Origin: DASPSM01 sp036008465
GTDB lineage: Bacteria > Planctomycetota > Planctomycetia > Planctomycetales > Planctomycetaceae
DNA: 64,000 bases
Assembly (NCBI GenBank): GCA_036008465.1
Contig: DASYNP010000184.1
Location: 186,001-250,000, forward strand
Reading direction: 5' to 3'
Both the position numbers and the translations under genes were made by a program. The notes beneath the pieces are model-generated. The model did not search any database and was not told the DNA's origin. It saw nothing but the letters and a program-made list of their open reading frames with translations. Positions 32,358 through 41,518 of this stretch are shown here, one piece after another (position 1 is the first letter of the stretch; every line of letters begins with the position of its first letter).

Positions 32358-33761
32358 ATGACTTCGACACGCACGGAACACGACAGTTTGGGTCCGGTCT
32401 CAGTGCCAACCGACAAGCTCTGGGGAGCACAGACCCAGCGGTCGCTGGAGCATTTCAGCATTGGCGAGGACTTGATCCCCCGCGAGATGATCCCCGCCTA
32501 CGCGATCATCAAAAAGGCGGCGGCACTCGTGAACCACAAGGCGGGCCGCTTAGCCGACGTGCCGAAGGATCTCATCGTCCGCGTTTGTGACGAAATTCTC
32601 GAGGGGCAACACGGTGATCAATTCCCCCTGCACGTCTGGATGACCGGCAGCGGTACCCAGTTCAACATGAACGTCAACGAGGTGATCGCCAACCGCTCTT
32701 CGCAAATCGCCGGTCAGCCGCTCGGCGGCCACAAGCCAGTGCACCCCAACGATCACGTCAACATGTCGCAGTCGTCGAACGACACGTTTCCGAGCGCCAT
32801 GAACATTGCAGCGGCCCTCGGGGTCAAGCGTCAAATGGCGCCTGCGGTGACAGCCCTGCGTGACGCTCTCACTGCCAAATCCGAAAGCTGGAACGACATC
32901 GTCAAGATCGGCCGCACCCACCTGCAGGACGCGACTCCGCTGACTCTGGGTCAAGAGTTTTCGGGATATGTCGGCATGCTCGACGACAACCTCGACCGAA
33001 TGGAATCGGCGCTTGGCGGTGTCTATCGGCTTGCGCTGGGTGGCACGGCCGTAGGCACCGGGATCAACGCGCTGCCGGGATTTGATAAGAACGTCGCCAG
33101 CGAGATCGCTGGCCTGACCGCTCTGCCGTTCGTTACCGCACCGAACAAATTCGCCGCCCAAGGGGCTCACGACGACTTAGTGCAACTGAGCGCCACGCTC
33201 AAGACACTCGCCGTTTCGCTGTTCAAGATCGCCAACGACATCCGGCTGCTCTCCTGCGGCCCGCGTGCTGGATTCGCCGAAATCAAAATTCCCGAGAACG
33301 AACCCGGCTCCTCAATCATGCCGGGTAAAGTGAATCCGACGCAATGCGAGGCGCTGACGATGATCGCAGCGCAGGTCATTGCCAACGATGTGGCAACGGC
33401 GATCGGCGGAGCGAGCGGCTATCTGGAAATGAACGTCTACAAACCTCTGTTGATCTTCAACATCGCGAAGTCGATTCGGCTGATGACCGACGGCTGCACG
33501 AATTTCCGTAAATTCCTCGTCGAGGGAATCGAACCGAATGTCAAGCAGCTTCGCTCTTTCGTCGAGCGTTCCTTGATGCTCGTCACTGCTCTCTCGCCGG
33601 TAATCGGATACGACAAGGCCTCGCAAATCGCGCATTACGCGTTGGATCATGATCTGACGCTCAAGGAAGCGGCTCTCAAGCTTGGTGCTGTTACGGCAGA
33701 GGAATTTGATCGCGTTGTCAACCCACAGAAGATGGTCGCGCCCTACGTGGCGGGCAAGTGA
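32358..33761 (+). CDS. fumC: Class II fumarase
   Basis: A 467-residue fumarase converting fumarate and L-malate in the TCA cycle or reverse. Landmarks: TGSGTQFNMNVNEVIANRSS, SQSSNDTFPSAMNI, GRTHLQDATPLTLGQEFSG with the catalytic His, and the signature GSSIMPGKVNPTQCEA. Length matches FumC (about 460-470). AGGA lies 9 bases before the ATG at 32358. The malic enzyme gene follows 64 bases later in the same orientation, so the two may be co-transcribed. The product would be malate for the next enzyme. Confidence 0.96.
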   Translation: MTSTRTEHDSLGPVSVPTDKLWGAQTQRSLEHFSIGEDLIPREMIPAYAIIKKAAALVNHKAGRLADVPKDLIVRVCDEILEGQHGDQFPLHVWMTGSGTQFNMNVNEVIANRSSQIAGQPLGGHKPVHPNDHVNMSQSSNDTFPSAMNIAAALGVKRQMAPAVTALRDALTAKSESWNDIVKIGRTHLQDATPLTLGQEFSGYVGMLDDNLDRMESALGGVYRLALGGTAVGTGINALPGFDKNVASEIAGLTALPFVTAPNKFAAQGAHDDLVQLSATLKTLAVSLFKIANDIRLLSCGPRAGFAEIKIPENEPGSSIMPGKVNPTQCEALTMIAAQVIANDVATAIGGASGYLEMNVYKPLLIFNIAKSIRLMTDGCTNFRKFLVEGIEPNVKQLRSFVERSLMLVTALSPVIGYDKASQIAHYALDHDLTLKEAALKLGAVTAEEFDRVVNPQKMVAPYVAGK

Positions 33762-33825
33762 ATTTCCACACGAGTTACGGGGCTCGGTTGATCAGGCTGT
33801 AATTCAAACTCAGGAGGCTCTGCTC

Positions 33826-35580
33826 ATGTCCACGACTACCCCGCCCATCCATTCCGCGCGTTTCCAGAATGACCCATCGGCGCGCGGTTCGGTCTCCGTC
33901 GGCCGCCTGCGTGGCATCGAGATCCTCCACGATCCTCGATTGAACAAGTCCACCGGGTTCACCGAAGGAGAGCGGAAAGCGCTGGGACTCGTCGGATTGG
34001 TCCCCGATGTGACCGAGTCGATGGAGACGCAACTCGAGCGCGTCCTCAAGCAGCTCGACACCAAAACAACGGACCTCGAGCGATTCATCTACTTGATGAA
34101 CCTGCTCGCTGTGAACGAAAGGCTGTTCTATCGCACGTTGATGTCGGACCCAGCCCGCTTCCTCTACATTGTGTACGACCCCACGATTGGCGAGGCCTGC
34201 CTCAAGTACGACCAGATCTTTCGGCGGCCGCAGGGGATGTACCTGTCGATCACGCGCAAAGGGCACGTCCGCGAGGTGCTCCGGGACTGGCCAGTCAAAG
34301 ACGTCCGGGTCATCTGCGTGACTGATGCTGGCCGCATCCTCGGACTCGGGGATCTCGGCGCCAACGGCATCGCCATTCCCATTGGCAAGCTCCAGCTCTA
34401 CACGGCGGCGGCCGCCGTTCCCCCCGAGATCCTTTTGCCGATGTACCTGGATGCCGGCACGGACACCGAAACCTACCTCAAAGATCCGCTCTACGTCGGC
34501 CTGCGCAGACGCCGCCCGCCGACCGAGGAGCTTTACGAGTTCGTCGACGAGTTCGTCGAGGCCGTGCAAGAAGTCTTTCCCAACTGCTGCATCCATTTCG
34601 AAGACTGGACCGGCGCCGACGCGATCGCGCTGTTGGCGCGCTATCGCAATAAAGTCTGTTGCTACAACGACGACATCCAGGGAACGGCCGGCGTGGTGCT
34701 TGCCGGCCTGATTAATGCGCTGAAGATCAACGGCGGGCAACTCAAGGACCAGAAGATCCTGTTTCTCGGTGCCGGCTCCGCCGCGATCGGTCTCGCCGAT
34801 CTGTTTGTCTCGGCGCTCGGGCAGCAAGGCGTCGCGCCAGAGCGGGCCCGGCAGCAAGTGCGGATGTTCGACACGAAAGGGTTGGTCGTCGCGAAGCGAC
34901 CGGGCCTTGAGCCGCACAAGCGACCGTACGCCCACAATCTGCCGCCCACCAAGCCCTTCGATCACTTCGACCCTGCAAGCGAGTGTCCGCAGATCGTCGC
35001 GGCGATCGAGGATTTCAAGCCGACGGCCCTCATCGGCGTCAGCGGGAACGCGCTTCCGGATACAGCGCGGGGCAGACTGTTCTCGCGCGAGGTCGTCGAG
35101 ACGATGGCGCGCCTCAACGCGAGGCCAATCATCTTTCCCCTGTCCAACCCGATCGAGCACCACGAATGTCTGCCGGAGGAGGCCTACGAATGGACCAAGG
35201 GCAACGCCATTTATGCGGGGGGCGTGCAGTTTCCACCGGTGCACCTCGACGGGAAGACGTTTCTGCCTTCGCAGGCGAACAACCTCTACATTTTTCCCGC
35301 GGTCGGCATGGCCATCTACGCCACGAACGCGAAGCGCGTCACCGACGAGATGTTCATCGAGTCGGCCCATGCGGTGGCCGACCAGGTAACTCCCGAGCAG
35401 TTGAAACTAGGGATCCTCTTTCCGCCCCAGTCGAACATCCTTGAAACCGAGATCAAGACGGCCGCGCGCGTCGCAAAGATGGTCTTCGACAGCAATCTCG
35501 CCTCCGTCAAGCGCCCGGAAGACTACGAGGCATTTATCCGCAGCCATACGTACAATCCCGAGTACCCCGATTTGGTCTAG
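33826..35580 (+). CDS. NAD(P)-dependent malic enzyme
   Basis: A 584-residue malate dehydrogenase (oxaloacetate-decarboxylating), of the large malic enzyme type. The N-terminal catalytic domain includes FLYIVYDPTIGEACLKY and LGLGDLGANGIAIPIGKLQL; CCYNDDIQGTAGVVLAG marks the metal/substrate site, and the NAD domain has FLGAGSAAIGLADLF. AGGAGG lies 8 bases before the ATG at 33826; the 48 upstream codons overlap the end of fumC and are discarded. It converts malate to pyruvate and CO2, linking fumarase to the pyruvate oxidase gene downstream. The coenzyme (NAD or NADP) is not settled from sequence. Confidence 0.95.
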   Translation: MSTTTPPIHSARFQNDPSARGSVSVGRLRGIEILHDPRLNKSTGFTEGERKALGLVGLVPDVTESMETQLERVLKQLDTKTTDLERFIYLMNLLAVNERLFYRTLMSDPARFLYIVYDPTIGEACLKYDQIFRRPQGMYLSITRKGHVREVLRDWPVKDVRVICVTDAGRILGLGDLGANGIAIPIGKLQLYTAAAAVPPEILLPMYLDAGTDTETYLKDPLYVGLRRRRPPTEELYEFVDEFVEAVQEVFPNCCIHFEDWTGADAIALLARYRNKVCCYNDDIQGTAGVVLAGLINALKINGGQLKDQKILFLGAGSAAIGLADLFVSALGQQGVAPERARQQVRMFDTKGLVVAKRPGLEPHKRPYAHNLPPTKPFDHFDPASECPQIVAAIEDFKPTALIGVSGNALPDTARGRLFSREVVETMARLNARPIIFPLSNPIEHHECLPEEAYEWTKGNAIYAGGVQFPPVHLDGKTFLPSQANNLYIFPAVGMAIYATNAKRVTDEMFIESAHAVADQVTPEQLKLGILFPPQSNILETEIKTAARVAKMVFDSNLASVKRPEDYEAFIRSHTYNPEYPDLV

Positions 35581-35653
35581 GAGGATTCGCCGACTGTCCT
35601 CGTTGATTTCCTGAGTGAACAGATCGCGTGCCCGAACGGAAGGGAAGCGAGCC

Positions 35654-35836
35654 ATGCCCGATCAAATTCCTTTGAGACCGTTAGGACGCACCGGCGTCAA
35701 CGTCTCCCCGCTGGGTCTCGGCGGCCGCCTCCTCGGCGATGTGGCCACAGTCGACGACCCCGTCGAGCTTGTCCCCGAGGCGATCGACGCGGGCATCGCG
35801 CTGGAAGGATTGGTCGCCCAATCCGGCATGAGTTAG
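35654..35836 (+). pseudogene. Fragment of an aldo/keto reductase gene
   Basis: A 60-codon frame whose first 49 residues (MPDQIPLRPLGRTGVNVSPL... to EAIDAGI) closely match the start of the complete reductase at 37680. DNA similarity runs from before the ATG through about 150 bases, then stops abruptly, and a short unrelated tail follows. Catalytic residues are missing. It is a partial duplication placed just before the pyruvate oxidase gene. The frame itself is intact, so a short peptide could still be made. Confidence 0.82.
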
Positions 35837-35881
35837 TCCCTTCGTGAAGTCCGAATTCCAGTCTGGAAAGGATGTGATTTC

Positions 35882-37615
35882 ATGTCGCGAAACGTTGCCG
35901 ACCTGTTGTGGGAGATGCTCGCGAATGCCGGAGTCAAACGGTGCTATGGCATCGTCGGAGACGCTCTGAATCCGGTTATCGACGGGCTGCGCCGCAACGG
36001 CAAGATCGAGTTCATTCACGTCCGGCACGAAGAGTACGGCGTTTTTGCTGCCGTCGCGGAGGCCTGTCTGGCCGGCAACCCCGTCGCGGTGTGTGGGACG
36101 GCGGGCCCGGGCGTCGTGCATCTGTTCAATGGGTTGATGGACGCGCGCAAGGAGGGGGCTCCGATCATCGCGATAGCGGGAGATGTGGAGTCGCAGCTCA
36201 TCGACACAGAAGCGCTCGAAGAGCTCAATCCTTACAAGTTCTTCGAAACCGCTTCTCTATACACGGCGCGCCTCGTCAATCCGGGACAGGCGCGGGCGAT
36301 CATTACGACGGCGATCCTCACCGCCGTCACGCAAAAGGGGCCCACGGTCATCTCCATTCCAGGGGACGTCGCGATGGCTGATGTGGCCGTCGAGTCAACA
36401 AAAATCAGCGTCCCCTCGGCACCCCTCTTCCGCCCTTCCGACGCGGACCTCAAGCAGCTCGCCACGATGATCAACGATGCGAAAGCGGTCGCGATCTTCG
36501 GCGGCGAAGGCTGTCGGGATGCCCGCGACGAGGTGATCCAACTCGCGAACAAACTCAAGGCGCCTGTCGGGTACTCGTTCCGCGGCAAGCAGTGGTTGGA
36601 ACATGACAATCCCAATGCCGTCGGTATGACCGGCCTGCTCGGCTACGGCGGAGCTTATAAGGCAATTCATGAGGCGGACCTGCTGCTGCTGTTGGGCACG
36701 GACTTTCCCTTCTCCGAGTTCCTGCCCGGCCATCGCGTGAAGAAAGTCCAGATCGACAAGAATCCCAAGCACGTCGGCCGCCGAACGGCCCTTGATCTGG
36801 GGCTCGTCGGCGACATCCAGTCGACGGTTGCCGCGTTGCTCAAGATCGTGAGTGACAAAACCGATGGCCGTTTTCTCGAGAAACACGTCGCGGAAACGAA
36901 ATCGTTCCACGAGCTTCTGCAGCACTACGTTGTGAAAGGGCCTGGCATCAAGCCCATCCGTCCGGAATTCCTGGCCGCCACGCTGAGCGAACTGGCTTCC
37001 GACGAAGCTCTGTTTTTCGCCGATACGGGCACGGCCTGCATGTGGCTCGCCAGGCACATTCAGGGCGGCAGAAGTCGTCGGCTCTTCGGCTCGTTTTCCT
37101 GGGCCTCGATGGCCAATGCCGCGCCCAATGCGTTCGGCGCGCAACTGGCCTTTCCCGGGCGGCAAACGATCGCCCTGTGCGGAGATGGTGGTTTCACCAT
37201 GCTCGGTCTCGGCGATCTGTTGACGCAGGTAGAGAGAAAGACTCCCGTCGTTCAGATCATTCTCAACAACGAGTCCCTCGACTTCGTCAATATCGAACAG
37301 CAAGAGGCCGGCATGCTTCCGTTCGGCGTCGAATTCAAGAACCCCAATTTTGCCAAGGTCGCCGAAGCGATGGGCGCCAAGGGGATTCGCATCGAAGAGC
37401 CCGGCGACGTCCGAGGGGGACTTGCCGAGGCGCTGGCCCACAAGGGCGGCCCCGTGGTTGTCGACGCAGTCGTCGATCCCTTTGCCCTGTCAATGCCCTC
37501 GCACGTTCCTTTCCACGCGGCTAAGGGCTTCACACTCAGCCTCGCCAAGCAGGTCTGGAACGGCAAGATGGACGCGGTGATCAAGACGATGGAACGGAAT
37601 GTCAGGCTGGTCTGA
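35882..37615 (+). CDS. Thiamine-diphosphate pyruvate oxidase/dehydrogenase (PoxB-like)
   Basis: A 577-residue ThDP enzyme. The N-terminal PYR domain has the activating Glu in HVRHEEYGVFAAVAEA, then GTAGPGVVHLFNGL; the central domain carries IFGGEGCRDARDEV; the C-terminal PP domain has the ThDP motif GDGGFTMLGLGDL...NNESLDF. Closest to quinone-dependent pyruvate dehydrogenase PoxB, which decarboxylates pyruvate to acetate and CO2 and passes electrons to quinone. The membrane-binding C-terminal helix of E. coli PoxB is not obvious. Other pyruvate oxidases remain possible. AAAGGA lies about 9 bases before the ATG. It follows malic enzyme, which supplies pyruvate. Confidence 0.88.
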   Translation: MSRNVADLLWEMLANAGVKRCYGIVGDALNPVIDGLRRNGKIEFIHVRHEEYGVFAAVAEACLAGNPVAVCGTAGPGVVHLFNGLMDARKEGAPIIAIAGDVESQLIDTEALEELNPYKFFETASLYTARLVNPGQARAIITTAILTAVTQKGPTVISIPGDVAMADVAVESTKISVPSAPLFRPSDADLKQLATMINDAKAVAIFGGEGCRDARDEVIQLANKLKAPVGYSFRGKQWLEHDNPNAVGMTGLLGYGGAYKAIHEADLLLLLGTDFPFSEFLPGHRVKKVQIDKNPKHVGRRTALDLGLVGDIQSTVAALLKIVSDKTDGRFLEKHVAETKSFHELLQHYVVKGPGIKPIRPEFLAATLSELASDEALFFADTGTACMWLARHIQGGRSRRLFGSFSWASMANAAPNAFGAQLAFPGRQTIALCGDGGFTMLGLGDLLTQVERKTPVVQIILNNESLDFVNIEQQEAGMLPFGVEFKNPNFAKVAEAMGAKGIRIEEPGDVRGGLAEALAHKGGPVVVDAVVDPFALSMPSHVPFHAAKGFTLSLAKQVWNGKMDAVIKTMERNVRLV

Positions 37616-37679
37616 GCGGCAACGACTCCGACTTGGCCTACCTGTTCCGATAGCACTTCTCAGGAGGGCAGCCGAAGTT

Positions 37680-38657
37680 ATGTCCGATCAAATTCCTTTG
37701 AGACCCTTAGGACGCGCCGGCGTCAAAGTCTCCGCGCTGGGGCTCGGCGGCCACCACCTCGGCGATGTGGCCACAGTCGACGACGCCGTCGAGCTTGTCC
37801 ATGAGGCCATCGACGCGGGCATCACGTTTTTCGACAACTGCTGGGAGTACTATGACGGGCGCTCGGAAGACTGGCTGGGGCGCGGACTGAAGGGCAAGCG
37901 CGACAAAGTCTTCCTGATGACCAAGGTCTGCACGCACGGCCGCAGCGCCGCCCTGGGTCTGAAGATGCTCGAGGAATCGCTCCGCCGGCTGCAGACCGAT
38001 CATCTCGATCTGTGGCAGATCCATGACATGGCGTTCGACAACGATCCCGAGTTGGCCTACGCCAAAGAGGGAGTCATCCACGCGCTCGATCAGGCGAAGC
38101 GGCAGGGAAAGACGCGCTTCGTCGGCTTTACGGGCCATAAGAGTCCCGCGGTGCACCTGAAGATGCTTCAGCTGGGCTACCCCTTCGACACGGTGCAAAT
38201 GCCGCTCAATCCCTTCGACGGAACCTTCATTCATAGCTTTGAGCAACAGGTCCTGCCCGAGGTTAACAAGCGCGGCATGGCGGCGCTTGGCATGAAAAGC
38301 TTTGGCGGGACGGCAACGTCGATCAAGCGCGGCGTCGTCAAGCCGGAAGAGTTGCTGCGCTACGCGATGAGCCTGCCGGTGGCAGTCACCATCAGCGGCA
38401 TGGAATCGCTCAAGATCCTGCGGCAGAACCTGAAAGTGGCCCGCGGCTTCGTGCCGATGTCCGAACAGCAAATGCAAGCTCTGCGCGATCGGTGCGCCCC
38501 CGTGGCAGCCGATGGTCGCTTCGAGCCGTACAAGGCATCCTTACTGTTCGACAATCCGCAGGCCCGGCTGGCGCACGGCTTCCCGCTCGACCCTTACAAC
38601 AAAGAGGTCAAGGAAATGTTTCGGCTTGTGGCGGGGGGCACGCCGTCCGTGAAGTGA
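37680..38657 (+). CDS. Aldo/keto reductase
   Basis: A 325-residue reductase starting MSDQIPLRPLGRAGVKVSAL. Catalytic positions are visible: Asp in FFDNCWEYYDG, Tyr in the same motif, Lys in LMTKVCTHG and His in LWQIHDM. The C-terminus carries a helix-rich extension (MSEQQMQALRDRCAPVAADG) shared with the next gene. AGGAGG lies 12 bases upstream of the ATG. It is 45-50% identical by eye to the Tat-exported reductase that follows 26 bases later. The substrate is unknown. A 5' fragment of this gene lies before the PoxB-like gene. Confidence 0.9.
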   Translation: MSDQIPLRPLGRAGVKVSALGLGGHHLGDVATVDDAVELVHEAIDAGITFFDNCWEYYDGRSEDWLGRGLKGKRDKVFLMTKVCTHGRSAALGLKMLEESLRRLQTDHLDLWQIHDMAFDNDPELAYAKEGVIHALDQAKRQGKTRFVGFTGHKSPAVHLKMLQLGYPFDTVQMPLNPFDGTFIHSFEQQVLPEVNKRGMAALGMKSFGGTATSIKRGVVKPEELLRYAMSLPVAVTISGMESLKILRQNLKVARGFVPMSEQQMQALRDRCAPVAADGRFEPYKASLLFDNPQARLAHGFPLDPYNKEVKEMFRLVAGGTPSVK

Positions 38658-38683
38658 GGCGGCGACTAAGACCTGGAGACAAC

Positions 38684-39766
38684 ATGGATCAACCACATCA
38701 GGATGCAGCGGCAACGTCGGCGACAGATCGGCGCGAGTTCCTCGCACGGGCGGCGGCCGTCGCCGCTGGGGCAACGGTTCTCGCCGGCGCGGCCGTCTCG
38801 CCGTCGTCGGCCGGGACGAGCAGCACTGGGCCCAACACAGTGCCGAACGCGATTCCGCAGAGAGCCTTCGGCAAGGCCAGCGACAAAGTGTCGATCCTGG
38901 GACTCGGCGGCTACACGCTTGGCCAGTCCGCTTCGTACGAGGTGGCCGAGCAGATCGTCCGCGAGGCGCTCGATGCCGGCGTCACGTTCTTCGACAACGC
39001 CTGGGAGTACCACCAGGGCAAGAGCGAGGAATGGATGGGAAAGGCGCTCAAGGGGAACCGCGACAAAGTCTTCCTGATGACCAAGGTCTGCACTCACGGG
39101 CGCGACAAGAAAGTGGCGCTGCGGCAGCTGGGAGACTCGCTCAAACGCCTGCAGACCGACCACCTCGACCTGTGGCAGGTCCACGAAGTCATCTACTACA
39201 ACGACCCCGAGCTGATCTATGCGCGGGACGGAGTTCTCGAAGCGCTCAGCGAGGCAAAGAAACAGGGCAAAGTTCGCTTCGTCGGCTTCACGGGACACAA
39301 GGATCCCTCGATTCATCTCGACATGCTCTCGCGTGGTTACCCGTTCGACGCGGTGCAGATGCCGCTCAACTGCTTTGACGCGACGTTCCGCAGCTTCGAA
39401 AAGCAGGTGCTCCCCGAGGTGCTCAAGCGCGGGATGGCAGCACTCGGGATGAAGAGTATGGGTGGCGGCGGCGAGCCCCTGCTCCAGGGAGCGGTCCTGC
39501 CGGAGGATGCCCTGCGCTATGCCATGAGCCTCCCGGTCACGGTCACGATTAGCGGCATCGACGCATTGACAGTGCTGCGACAGAACCTGGCGGTGGCGCG
39601 CGGCTTTACCCCGATGAGTGAGACGCAGATGCAGACGCTGCGTGACCGCTGTTCCGCCGTCGCCGGGGACGGGCACTTGGAGTTGTACAAATCGACCATG
39701 AAATACGACGGGGACGTGGGCCGCGAGCAGCACGGTTACCAGCCGCCAAAGGAGCTGCCTCTTTAG
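38684..39766 (+). CDS. Tat-exported aldo/keto reductase
   Basis: A 360-residue relative of the preceding reductase with an added export signal: TDRREFLARAAAVAAGATVL contains the twin-arginine motif and a hydrophobic core, followed by a Ser/Thr/Pro linker. The catalytic part begins RAFGKASDKVSILGLGGYTL and keeps Asp/Tyr in FFDNAWEYHQG, Lys in LMTKVCTHG and His in LWQVHEV. Tat export implies folding with cofactor in the cytoplasm before translocation. NADPH is not normally available in the periplasm, so its electron source or role is puzzling. GGAGA lies 6 bases before the ATG. Confidence 0.9.
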   Translation: MDQPHQDAAATSATDRREFLARAAAVAAGATVLAGAAVSPSSAGTSSTGPNTVPNAIPQRAFGKASDKVSILGLGGYTLGQSASYEVAEQIVREALDAGVTFFDNAWEYHQGKSEEWMGKALKGNRDKVFLMTKVCTHGRDKKVALRQLGDSLKRLQTDHLDLWQVHEVIYYNDPELIYARDGVLEALSEAKKQGKVRFVGFTGHKDPSIHLDMLSRGYPFDAVQMPLNCFDATFRSFEKQVLPEVLKRGMAALGMKSMGGGGEPLLQGAVLPEDALRYAMSLPVTVTISGIDALTVLRQNLAVARGFTPMSETQMQTLRDRCSAVAGDGHLELYKSTMKYDGDVGREQHGYQPPKELPL

Positions 39767-39839
39767 CCACGCTCCGATGTCCGACGAGATCAAAGAAACG
39801 GCCGAGGAACTTTCCAACTTCAATTGAGGAGAATCAGCG

Positions 39840-40283
39840 ATGAAGCGAGCTGCCTGGTCATCGTTCGCGGTTGTGCTGTTGGTGCTACTGAGCAGCGGCG
39901 ACAAGGGCGCTCCGGCCGCCGACGATCCTCACGAACACGGCAAGGCCTTCGACACCTGCGCCAAGGCTTGTGCGGACTGCACGAACTCGTGCGCGTCGTG
40001 TTATCACCACTGCGCGAACCTCGTCACCGAGGGAAACAAAGACCACCAGAAGACCATGATCCTGTGCAACGACTGCGCGGAAGTCTGCTCGACCGCCGCC
40101 AAACTCACGTCGCGACACAGTCCTGTCGCGGCCGTGATTTGCGATGCGTGCGCCAAGACGTGCGATGAATGCGGCGCTGCCTGCGCGAAATTTCCCCAGG
40201 ATCAGCACATGGCCGCTTGTGCCAAGGCCTGCCAGGACTGTGCGACGGCGTGTCGCGAGATGATCCAGCACGTGCCGGGCTGA
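39840..40283 (+). CDS. Exported four-helix copper storage protein (Csp1-like)
   Basis: A 147-residue protein. The signal peptide (RAAWSSFAVVLLVLLSSGDK) and a short linker precede a four-helix bundle lined with cysteines. I count 18 Cys, arranged as repeated CxxxC and CxxC (DTCAKACADCTNSCASC, CNDCAEVC, CDACAKTCDECGAAC, CAKACQDC). Such proteins bind many Cu(I) ions in the bundle core; the exported type is Csp1, while Csp3 is cytoplasmic and usually richer in Cys. GAGGAG lies 8 bases before the ATG. It may buffer copper near oxidases or protect against copper stress. It precedes the heme peroxidase/b561 pair. Confidence 0.9.
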   Translation: MKRAAWSSFAVVLLVLLSSGDKGAPAADDPHEHGKAFDTCAKACADCTNSCASCYHHCANLVTEGNKDHQKTMILCNDCAEVCSTAAKLTSRHSPVAAVICDACAKTCDECGAACAKFPQDQHMAACAKACQDCATACREMIQHVPG

Positions 40284-40371
40284 TTCCCGAACAAAGCCGC
40301 TCGCGGTCAATCGTTGAAGCCGGGGGCTTTTGAGGACCTGCACAGGCGAACTTCATTCTGGAGTTCAACAC

Positions 40372-41517
40372 ATGGCGACACGCCCATCGACTAGCGGACC
40401 TGAACCCGTCGCGCAGGACTCGAAAACATCGGCAGACACCAGTCGACTGCACCTAAGCAGGGCCAACGCAGCGGCCAGACTTTTGCTGATCGGCGCGGCG
40501 ATTGGCGCGGTCATTGCCGCTTTCGCTTATTTCGGGGGATGGCTCACTCCCAACGAGCTGACTCCCGCGCGGTTCACCGACGCTTTCGAGCAGGTCGACG
40601 GAGTCCATCCCGGTTTTCGGCGCAACCACGCCAAGGGCGTTGGTGTCGCCGGTTTCTTCGAGAGCAACGGGAATGGTCTCCGTCTTTCGAAGGCGGTTGT
40701 GTTTCAGCCAGGGCGAGTGCCTGTGATCGGCCGGTTCTCATTGTCGGGCGGCCAGCCTTTCCAAACTGACAAGCCGGACACGGTGCGCGGGCTGGGGCTC
40801 CAGTTTTCCCTCCTCGACGGCGAACTCTGGCGAATGGCGACGATCAATCTGCCAGTGTTTCCCGTGAGCACGCCTGAAGCGTTCTACGAGCGGATGATTG
40901 CCTCGATCCCGGACCCCCAAACGGGCAAGCCGGATCCGGCCAAGATGAAGTCGTTTCTTGCCCGCCATCCCGAGACCGAGCAGGCGGTGAAGGTCATCAA
41001 GAGCCAGCCGCCTTCATCGGGATTCGGCAACAGCACGTTCCATAGCTTGAATGCGTTTCACTTCATCAACTCGGAGGGGAAATCCACGCCGGTCCGCTGG
41101 GTGCTGAAGCCGGAACAGCCGTTCGAGGCGGCGAGCGCCGCTCCGCCGTCGAAGGACACAAATTATCTGTTTGATGCGCTGATCACCCAGATCCGTCGGC
41201 AGCCATTGCGGTGGCGCCTCGTCGTCCTCATTGGGCAGCCGGGCGATCCGACCAACGACGCCAGCATTCCCTGGCCAAAGACGCGAGAAGAGGTGGAGGT
41301 CGGAACCCTGACGCTGGACCAGGTGGAGAGCGAAGCCACGAGTCCCGCGACCGGCATCAACTTCGATCCGCTGGTGCTGCCGGCGGGCATTACGCCGTCG
41401 GACGATCCCCTGTTGAGCGCTCGCTCAGCAGTGTACTCACAGTCGTTCACGAGGCGCGCCGGCGAGACCAAGGAACCGAGCGCAATCACGCCGGCCGACG
41501 TGCGCAAAGGAAACTGA
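40372..41517 (+). CDS. Membrane-anchored catalase-like peroxidase
   Basis: A 381-residue catalase-related protein. A membrane anchor at about residues 35-57 (ARLLLIGAAIGAVIAAFAYF) precedes the domain. The distal His is in FRRNHAKGVGVAGFF (about 86), and the proximal RxxxY is in SARSAVYSQSF near the C-terminus. The anchor should place the heme domain in the periplasm. The stop is followed after one base by cytochrome b561, so they are coupled. The pairing of this catalase-like family with b561 suggests that electrons from the quinone pool support peroxide reduction; this is an inference. Confidence 0.9.
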   Translation: MATRPSTSGPEPVAQDSKTSADTSRLHLSRANAAARLLLIGAAIGAVIAAFAYFGGWLTPNELTPARFTDAFEQVDGVHPGFRRNHAKGVGVAGFFESNGNGLRLSKAVVFQPGRVPVIGRFSLSGGQPFQTDKPDTVRGLGLQFSLLDGELWRMATINLPVFPVSTPEAFYERMIASIPDPQTGKPDPAKMKSFLARHPETEQAVKVIKSQPPSSGFGNSTFHSLNAFHFINSEGKSTPVRWVLKPEQPFEAASAAPPSKDTNYLFDALITQIRRQPLRWRLVVLIGQPGDPTNDASIPWPKTREEVEVGTLTLDQVESEATSPATGINFDPLVLPAGITPSDDPLLSARSAVYSQSFTRRAGETKEPSAITPADVRKGN

Positions 41518-41518
41518 C

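Noticed and set aside
33775..35370. 531-codon frame opposite the malic enzyme
   Set aside because: Same reason: antisense to a well-conserved enzyme, with shadow-like composition.
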